From positions 124,001-188,000 of the forward strand of contig JAFLEI010000001.1 in assembly GCA_017301975.1 (NCBI GenBank): a stretch of DNA of 64,000 nucleotides. The letters are read 5' to 3'. Below, one piece after another: positions 61,014 through 64,000 of the stretch; the stretch's first letter is position 1; each line of letters opens with the position of its first letter. The position numbers and the translations under genes are program-made. The stretch comes from Verrucomicrobiota bacterium (lineage in GTDB: Bacteria; Verrucomicrobiota; Verrucomicrobiia; Verrucomicrobiales; Verrucomicrobiaceae). Below the pieces are notes generated by a model, which worked only from the letters and a program-made list of their open reading frames with translations, did no database searches and was not told the origin of the DNA.

Positions 61014-64000
61014 CCCTTGGTCACCACTTCGTCGAGGTTGAGGACGAGGTTGGCGATCATGGTCCAGGCGGCGAGTTCGGCGGGGTTGAGTTTTTCGTCG
61101 GGCTTGGATTCGCCGTAGGTGATGGCTTTTTTGGCTTCCTCGGGCTTGGCGGTGTAGGCGGCGAGCTGCTTCGTGAAGTCCTGACGGATGATCTCGGCTT
61201 CCTGGGCGCTGGGGTAGCGGCCGGTGGCGGTGCGGAAGAGGGCGGTGATGCGTGCGTCGGTGCTGGCGTGGGTTTGCATGACGTGCTGGGCGAAGTTGCG
61301 TGAGGCTTCGAAGAACTGGATGTCGTTCATGAGGGTGAGGGCCTGAAGCGGGGTATTGCTGCGCTCGCGGCGCAGGCAGTAGCTCTCACGGTTCGGGGCG
61401 TCGAAGGAGGTCATGTTGGGCGGCGGGGCAGTGCGCTTCCAGAAGGTGTAGAGGCTGCGGCGGTAGAGGGACTCACCGTGATCCTGGATGTAGTTCCGGG
61501 TGTTGCTGCCGCCGAAGCCGACGGGCTCCCAGATGTTCTCGGGCTGGTAGGGTTTCACGCCTTTGCCGCCGATTTTGGGGCTGAGCAGGCCGGAGACATA
61601 CAAGGCCTGATCACGCACGGCTTCGGCATCGAGACGGAAGCGGGGGCCGCGAGCGAGCAGGCGGTTTTCGGGGTCTTTTTGCATCGCGAGGTCGGAGCAT
61701 TGCGCGCTCTGCCGGTAGGTGTTGGAGGTGACGAGCATGCGCACGAAGGCCTTCATGTCCCAGCCGCTCTCGCGGAAGGTGACGGCGAGCCAGTCGAGCA
61801 GTTCAGGGTGGCTGGGGGGCTCGCCCTGTGAGCCGAAGTCGTTGCTGGTCTTGACGAGGCCGGTGCCGAAGAACTGCTGCCAGAGGCGGTTGACCTGCAC
61901 ACGAGCAGTGAGCGGGTGCTGCGGGCTGACGAGCCATTTGGCGAGATCAAGGCGAGTGTAGTCTGGCTGTGAGGGGAGAGGTGGGAAAATGGCCGGGGTG
62001 CCGCGTGTGACCTTGTCCTTGGGCTTGTCATACTGCCCGCGATCCATGACGAAGCTTTCGCGTTTTTCGGGGAGGTCGGCCATGATGAAGGTGGCGGGGA
62101 TGACATCATCCAGCGTCTTCTTTTTGGACTCCAGGGCGAGCTTCTCGGCGCGGGCTCCTTCCACGAGGCTGCGGGCGCCTTGGTATTCGTTTTCAAACCA
62201 CCATTCCTTGAGGCGTGTGGCGTCTTTTTCGGGCCATTCGGCGGGCTTTTTGCCACGCACGAGAGTTTGCAAATCGTTGGGAAGTTCGGCGACGCGCTTG
62301 CCCTGATTTTTTTCGATCCATTTGCTCCAGGACCATTGGGGGTCTTTGGCGGGATCGACACGTGAGGTCATGGCGAGACGGTCCCAGTAAACGGTGCCGC
62401 CGAACTGGGTGAAGGCGTAGCCACTGACTTTGATGCCGGGCTTGAGGCCGAGTTTTTCGGCAGGGACTTCGAGCTTCACCCACTCGCCTGCTTTGGGCAG
62501 TTCACCCATCTGGACTTTTTCAGGGGTGCGCACCTGACCGAAGGGGATGGCGCCTTCCTGGCCCCAGACGGCGCGGTGGTTCCAGCCGGCGGTGTGGAAC
62601 TGGAGCATGATGGCCTTGGGAGGATTGGCGGGGTCGATGTAGCACTGAACGCTGATCTTTCCATTGGGTGGGATTTCATACTTCGCGCCACTGGCGAAGA
62701 AGTCTTGGGCTACACCTGTGGCGGTGCGCTTGAGCGCGGCGTTGCCGCTGAAGACGGGGCCTTTGTCCTTGGTGATGAGCTGCGTGGGCTCGCCGGAGAA
62801 ATCCGCCTTCACGGGGAAGGCATCTTCAAACCAGACGAGCTCGCTGGTCTGGATGGGAGGAGCGGGAGTCTGAGTGGAGGGGTCGGTGTAGTTCAGAGTT
62901 TGGATGGCGGCGCGGATTTTGGTCTGCGCGGCAACGAGGTTTTGCTCCAGTTCGGCGAGCTGTTTTTTCTGCTCGGCGGAGCTCAGGCGGAGGATGGGCG
63001 GGGTGAGGAGGATGTTGCCGTCCATGGCGGGATCGGCGGTGCTGTTGAAGAAGGCGTAGAGGGAGTAAAACTCCTTCTGTGAGATAGGGTCGAACTTGTG
63101 ATCATGGCACACGGCGCAGCCTGCGGTGAGGCCCATCCAGACGGCGACGGTGGAGTCCGCGCGATCCACGGCATAGCGGAAAATGAACTCTTCATTGATG
63201 CTGCCGCCTTCGCTGGTGGTGACGTTGCAGCGGTTGAAACCGGAAGCGATTTGCTGATCGACCGTGGAATTGGGCAGGAGATCCCCGGCAAGCTGCCAGA
63301 TGGTGAACTGATCGTAGGGCAGGTTGGCATTGAAGGCACGCACGACCCAGTCGCGGTAGGGCCACATGCTGCGCTCGTTGTCGAGGTGGAGGCCGTGGGT
63401 GTCTGCATAGCGCGCGGCATCCAGCCAGAAGCGGCCCATGTGCTCGCCGTAGCGTTCGGACTTCAGGAGGCGAGCGACGACTTTTTCATACGCATCAGGT
63501 GCGGTGTCGGCGATGAAGGCGTCGATTTCAGCGAGAGTGGGTGGCAGGCCGGTCAGATCGAGCGTGACGCGGCGGATGAGGGTTTCCTTGGAGGCTAAGG
63601 GCGAAGGGGGCAGGCCTTCTTTGGCCAAGCGGTCCTGGATGAAGGCGTCGATGCCGTTTTGGACGGGTCCTTTGACGGAAGGCGGGGTTGCTTTAACGGG
63701 GGCTTCGAAGGCCCAGTGCTTTTTGAACTCGGCACCTTCCTTGATCCAGCGTTGAAGAATTTCCGCCTGGGCGGGGGTGATGTGCTTGTTTGAGTCGGGC
63801 GGTGGCATCACCTCGTCTTCGTCCTTGGTGAGGATGCGCTGGATGACGGAGCTTGCCTCCGGGCTGCCGGGCTTGATGGGGAACACACCTTCGATGGCCT
63901 TGTAGGCGACTTCGGGGATGTCGAGGCGCAAGTCGGCCTTGCGCTTCTTGGCGTCGAAGCCGTGGCAGGCGAAGCAGTTGTCGCTGAGGATCGGCCGGAT
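61010..64000 (-). CDS. PSD1 cytochrome c / DUF1549 / DUF1553 protein, C-terminal and central part
   Basis: The reverse reading is open to the window edge, so at least 996 residues are visible and the N-terminus lies outside. Near the edge is the haem motif DNCFACHGFDAKKRKADLRL of planctomycete-type cytochrome c, so the 63931 TTG is not the true start. Then follow DUF1549 (LIRRVTLDLTGLPPTLAEID and YGEHMGRFWLDAARYADTHG) and DUF1553 (LARGPRFRLDAEAVRDQALY, then RRSLYTFWKRTAPPP). In this phylum such proteins often pair with DUF1501 proteins and are thought to act in periplasmic polysaccharide breakdown. The exact reaction is unknown. Confidence 0.92.
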   Translation of the reverse strand: MRPILSDNCFACHGFDAKKRKADLRLDIPEVAYKAIEGVFPIKPGSPEASSVIQRILTKDEDEVMPPPDSNKHITPAQAEILQRWIKEGAEFKKHWAFEAPVKATPPSVKGPVQNGIDAFIQDRLAKEGLPPSPLASKETLIRRVTLDLTGLPPTLAEIDAFIADTAPDAYEKVVARLLKSERYGEHMGRFWLDAARYADTHGLHLDNERSMWPYRDWVVRAFNANLPYDQFTIWQLAGDLLPNSTVDQQIASGFNRCNVTTSEGGSINEEFIFRYAVDRADSTVAVWMGLTAGCAVCHDHKFDPISQKEFYSLYAFFNSTADPAMDGNILLTPPILRLSSAEQKKQLAELEQNLVAAQTKIRAAIQTLNYTDPSTQTPAPPIQTSELVWFEDAFPVKADFSGEPTQLITKDKGPVFSGNAALKRTATGVAQDFFASGAKYEIPPNGKISVQCYIDPANPPKAIMLQFHTAGWNHRAVWGQEGAIPFGQVRTPEKVQMGELPKAGEWVKLEVPAEKLGLKPGIKVSGYAFTQFGGTVYWDRLAMTSRVDPAKDPQWSWSKWIEKNQGKRVAELPNDLQTLVRGKKPAEWPEKDATRLKEWWFENEYQGARSLVEGARAEKLALESKKKTLDDVIPATFIMADLPEKRESFVMDRGQYDKPKDKVTRGTPAIFPPLPSQPDYTRLDLAKWLVSPQHPLTARVQVNRLWQQFFGTGLVKTSNDFGSQGEPPSHPELLDWLAVTFRESGWDMKAFVRMLVTSNTYRQSAQCSDLAMQKDPENRLLARGPRFRLDAEAVRDQALYVSGLLSPKIGGKGVKPYQPENIWEPVGFGGSNTRNYIQDHGESLYRRSLYTFWKRTAPPPNMTSFDAPNRESYCLRRERSNTPLQALTLMNDIQFFEASRNFAQHVMQTHASTDARITALFRTATGRYPSAQEAEIIRQDFTKQLAAYTAKPEEAKKAITYGESKPDEKLNPAELAAWTMIANLVLNLDEVVTKG

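Overview
The window looks like a chromosomal segment of a high-GC member of the Verrucomicrobiota, probably Verrucomicrobiaceae (Prosthecobacter/Verrucomicrobium-like). I infer this from family content, not from a search. It carries two secreted sulfatases, a PQQ-type beta-propeller protein, a DUF1549/DUF1553 protein with a planctomycete-type cytochrome c motif, a giant ThuA/membrane-bound dehydrogenase/cytochrome c protein, a heparan-acetyltransferase-like membrane protein and many signal-peptide proteins. There are no rRNAs, no tRNAs that I could see and no CRISPR array. Real genes cover most of the window; several very long antisense frames are GC-driven shadows.

Layout. 1-3.6 kb: PQQ-propeller protein (cut by the window edge), sulfatase, PlsC acyltransferase, and a divergent FabZ-like dehydratase. 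3.6-10.1 kb: a leftward cluster of five genes (VIT+vWA protein, vWA protein, OmpR-type response regulator, 83-residue membrane protein, histidine kinase with a very large extracytoplasmic part). 10.3-19.7 kb: SecG with a long Ala/Pro/Lys tail, the 1671-residue ThuA-dehydrogenase-cytochrome-ThuA protein, a GyrI-like protein, a NagX/HGSNAT-like membrane protein and an FKBP isomerase. 19.8-28.4 kb: ilvC, a repeat-rich gap with an 8-bp tandem repeat, an SSS-family symporter, a lipoprotein, a kinesin-light-chain-type TPR protein, a PmtA-like methyltransferase, a second sulfatase and an alpha/beta hydrolase. 28.4-33 kb: an AT-richer accessory island, described below. 33-47.9 kb: lysS, two tandem secreted paralogues, a PIG-L deacetylase, an MFS transporter, a BlaI/BlaR1-like pair, a methyltransferase, a double HMA-like secreted protein, an iron alcohol dehydrogenase, an RlmD/TrmA-like methyltransferase and two tandem LolA-like paralogues. 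47.9-64 kb: a GT39-like plus GT2 pair, a COG2958-like predicted wHTH/nuclease protein, a TIM-barrel isomerase, RecQ, a PelA-like/TPR pair with a lipoprotein, a cupin and the DUF1553 gene.

The most interesting region is 28446-32951. Three tightly packed leftward genes encode an unknown 206-residue protein, an OLD/RecF-like AAA ATPase with a DUF3696-type C-terminus and a 311-residue protein ending in a phospholipase-D/MIT_C-like motif. A LysR-type regulator diverges from them across a short gap full of TCATG/CATGA inverted repeats. The island abuts the last roughly 33 codons of a destroyed serpin gene. The composition, packing and ATPase-plus-effector architecture fit an anti-phage or mobile-element defence module. 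This is inference.

A second theme is dispersed palindromic (REP-like) DNA. At least four element families occur in two or three copies each in intergenic gaps. Their hairpins often show compensatory base changes, and several elements begin directly at a stop codon.
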